A stretch of DNA of 64,000 nucleotides, taken from the NCBI GenBank assembly GCA_034401795.1, contig CM067366.1, positions 78,483,470 through 78,547,469 of the forward strand, in the 5' to 3' direction. A program made the position numbers and the translations under genes. Origin of the DNA: Chaetoderma sp. LZ-2023a. Its lineage: Eukaryota; Mollusca; Caudofoveata; Chaetodermatida; Chaetodermatidae. Shown here piece by piece: positions 61,073 through 64,000 of this stretch (its first letter is position 1; the number at the start of each line of letters is the position of its first letter). The notes beneath the pieces are model-generated. The model was not told where the DNA came from. It did no database searches and saw nothing but the letters and a program-made list of their open reading frames with translations.

Positions 61073-64000
61073 AGTTGGTGTGGTGGGCCCTGACTTCGTA
61101 TTTGGGGGAATGAATTTCTTTGTCATACATTATGGGTAATATTTGAGTGTCTCTGTTTTGTGGTTGATCCATTGTTCGTATTTGGTGTGAAAGGTCCTGG
61201 GTTTATATTTGAGGAGGATCCTGGGTTTATATTTTTGGTGGATCCTGAATACATCTTTGGAGTGGAGGATCCTGAGTTTATCTTTGTGGAGGATCCTGGG
61301 TTTATCTTTTTTGGTGGATCCTGGTTTATCTTTTTGGTGGATCATGAGTTCATATTTGGGATGGAGGATCCTGGATTTATCTTTATGAAAAATCCTGGGT
61401 TTATCTTTGTGGTGGGTCATGGGTTCCTATTTGGTTTGGTGGATCCTGGGTTCAATTTTGTTGAGAATCATGTTTATCTTTGTGGAGGACCCTGGGGTTA
61501 TCGTTTTAGTGGCTCCTGAGTTCATCCTTGGGGTGGAGGATCCTGGATTTATCTTTGTTGTAAATCCTGTGTTTATCTTTGTGGTGGATCATGGTTTCCT
61601 ATTTGGTGTGCTGGATCCTGGGTTAAATTTTGTGGAGAATCCTGTTTATCATTGGGGTGGAGGACCGTGGGTTCAACTTTGACGTTTGAGAATTTGTGGT
61701 TCATTCTCGGAATGAAGGATCATGAGTTCATCTTTGTGGTGGATCCTGAATTCATCTTTTGGGTGAAAGATCTTGAGGTGCTCTTTAGGGTGAAGAACTT
61801 ACGTGTATCTTTGTTGTGGATTCTGGTTTCATATTTGTTACGGATTAGCCTGGGCATATGCGGAATGAAAATCCTGGAATAGTATTTGCTGTGGTGTATC
61901 CTATGTGTATATTTGTGGTGAATGATCCTACAAATTTAGAATTTGTGGTAAATTCTGGGTTTACCATATTGTGGTGGTCGTTAATTCATATTATGGGTGA
62001 GTAAGATCCTGTGTTCATATTTGAGGTGAAGGATTCTGGATATTTCTTTTTTTGTGTATCCTAGGTTCATAGTTGATGTGGTGGACCCTGACTTCGTATT
62101 TTGGGGAATGAATTTCTTTGTCATAAATTATGGGTAATATTTGGAGTGAAGCAATGTCTCTTTGCGGTTGATCCACCCTTCGTATTCGGTGTGAAAGGTC
62201 CTGGGTTTATCTTTGTGGTTGTGTTCATATTTAGAGTGCACGATCCTGAGTTCAGCTTTGGGGTTGAGGATTCTGGGTTCATCTTTCGAGTGGAGGATCA
62301 TTGGTTCAGTGTTTGGAGTGGAGGATCCTGGGTTTATTTTTGGAGTGGAGGATCCTGGTTTCATCTTTGGGTGGCGGATCCTGGGTTTATCTTTGGGGTG
62401 GAATTTCTTAGGTTCATCTTTCTGGTAGAGGATCGTAGGTTCATCTTTAGAGTGGAGGATCATGGGTTTATCTTTGGGGTGAAGGATCCTTGGTTTATCT
62501 TTGGGGTGGAGTATCCTGGGTTAATCTTTGGAGTAGAAGATCCTGGGTTCATGTTTGGAGTGGAGGATCCTGGGTTTATCATTTTGGTGGATCCAGAGTT
62601 CATCTTTGTGGTGGAGAATCCTGTTTATCTTTGGGTTAGAGGATCGTGGGTTCAACTTTCAAGTTTGAGAATTCGTGGTTCAATCTTGGAATGAAGGATC
62701 CTGAGTTTATCTTTGTGATGGACCTTGACTTCATCTTTGTGGTGGATCCAAAATTCATCTTTTGGGTGAAAGATCTTGAGATGATCTTTAGGGTGAAGCA
62801 ACTTAAGTGTGTCTTTGTTTTGGATCCTAGGTTCATATTTGTTATGGATTATCCCGGGCATATGTGGAATGAAAATCCTGGATTAGTATTTGCTGTGGCG
62901 TATCCTATGTGTATATTTGTGGTGAATGAGCCTACAAAATTAGATTTTGTGGTGAATTCTGAGTTTATCATTGTGGTGGTCCTTGGTTCATATTTTAGCG
63001 AGTTAAATCCTGTGTTCATATTTGAGGTGAATGATTCTGGATTTTTCGTTTTTGTGTATCTTAGGTTCATAGTTGGTGTGGTGGGCCCTGACTTGGTATT
63101 TAGGGTGAATGATTTTCTTTGTCATAGATTATGGGTAATATTTTGAGTGAAGAATAGGGTCTCTTTTTTGCGGTTGATCCACTGTTGATATTTGGTGTGG
63201 AAGGTCCTGGGTTTATCTTTGTGGTGGATCCTGTGTTCATATTTAGAGTGCACGATCGTGAGTTCAGCTTTGGGGTTGAGGATCTCGGGTTCATCTTTTG
63301 GGTGGAGGTTCATGACTCATCCTTGGAGTGGAGGATCCTGGGTTTATCTTTGGAGTGGAGTTTCCTGGGTTCATCTTTCGGGTGGAGGATCGTGGATTTA
63401 TCTTTGGAGTGGAGGGTCCTGGTTTCATCTTTAAGGTGGAGGATCCTGGGTTCATCTTTGGGGTGGAGGATCCTGGGTTTATCTTTGGAGTGGAGGATCC
63501 TGGTTCATCTCTGGGGTGGCGTATCCTGGGTTAATCTTTGCAGTGGAAGATCCTGGGTTTATCTTTGGAATGGAGGATCCTCGGATTATCTTTGGGGTAG
63601 AGGATCCTGGGTTCATCTTTGTGTGGAGGATCCTGGGTTCATCTTAGGGGTGGAAGATACTGGGTTCATATTTGGAATGGAGGATTCTGGGTTAGCTTTG
63701 GGGTTGAGGATGATGGCTTCATTTGTGGAGTGGAGGATATCTGGTTCATCTTTTGGGTGGAGCATCATGATTCATCTTTGGAGTGGATGATCCTGGGGTT
63801 ATCTTTGGAGTGGAGTTTCCTGGGTTCATCTTTCGGGTGGAGGATCCTGAATTTATCTTTGGAGTGGAGGATCCTGGGTTCATCTTTGGGGTGGAGGATC
63901 CTGGGTTCATCTTTGGGGTGGAGGATCCTGGGTTTATCTTTAGAGTGGCGGATCCTGGGTTCATCTCTGGGGTGGAGTATCCTGAGTTCATCTTTGGAGT
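61073..64000 (+). repeat. 24-bp-unit satellite array, second part with 1-kb higher-order repeat
   Basis: The same 24-bp GGATCC-centred units are organised here in a higher-order unit of about 1000 bp. GTGG(G/A)CCCTGACTT recurs at about 61081, 62081 and 63081, each followed by TTTCTTTGTCAT, TATGGGTAATATTT and GGTTGATCCA. Blocks of 24-bp units lie at about 61190-61780, 62200-62760 and 63200-64000. The array runs off the right window edge. Both strands show long stop-poor frames because the unit is a multiple of three, but frame breaks occur between units. Confidence 0.9.

Overview
This window looks like repeat-rich DNA from a metazoan, most likely an aquatic invertebrate. It holds two intact host genes, TXNDC9 and AFG2A/SPATA5. 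Around them are a decayed Polinton/Maverick, Penelope-like elements (PLEs) with GIY-YIG endonuclease, two DIRS elements, CR1/L2-type LINEs, Tc1, hAT and PIF/Harbinger DNA transposons, and many palindromic MITE-like repeats. Genus or phylum cannot be read from the sequence. There is no sign of bacterial gene organisation. Percent identities were judged by eye.

Layout, left. Bases 1-21965 are framed by a giant inverted repeat. The left arm is 1-5858, interrupted at about 1205-4852. The right arm is 19642-21965, and the structure may extend past the left window edge. Between the arms lie a Polinton remnant with many stops and frameshifts (about 6205-12214), a TTGATTGA-rich low-complexity tract (12480-13500), a PLE (13524-17423) with an unusual upstream gag-like plus SGNH-hydrolase module, repeated fragments of an unidentified ORF, and a LINE endonuclease fragment. 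Two Polinton ORFs, 6205-7077 and 9902-10669, are still open while their neighbours are broken.

Layout, middle. A nearly complete DIRS element (about 23790-31072) has inverted terminal repeats, an internal complementary region, gag, RT-RNase H and tyrosine recombinase. It sits in the right arm of an older fold-back repeat and directly upstream of TXNDC9 (31281-31949, single coding exon, apparent 5' UTR splice acceptor). Bases 33360-38170 hold PLE, DIRS and LINE relics. Bases 40140-44560 are a nested stack: a PIF/Harbinger fragment beside a LINE that is split by a hAT-like element, which is itself split by a Tc1 element.

Layout, right. AFG2A (46204-48834) is an 876-codon uninterrupted AAA-ATPase gene with an N-terminal C2HC finger. 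Bases 48840-51400 are dense in palindromic MITE families. A 24-bp-unit satellite with about 1-kb higher-order structure fills 51590-55255 and 61073-64000. A 5.8-kb block (55256-61072) appears to interrupt this single array. The block contains a second, intact Tc1 transposase and a diverged satellite of about 160 bp.

Only TXNDC9 (phosducin-like chaperone cofactor) and AFG2A (ribosome-maturation AAA ATPase) look like host cell genes. The other coding signals belong to mobile elements at different stages of decay, and their nesting gives a relative order of insertion.
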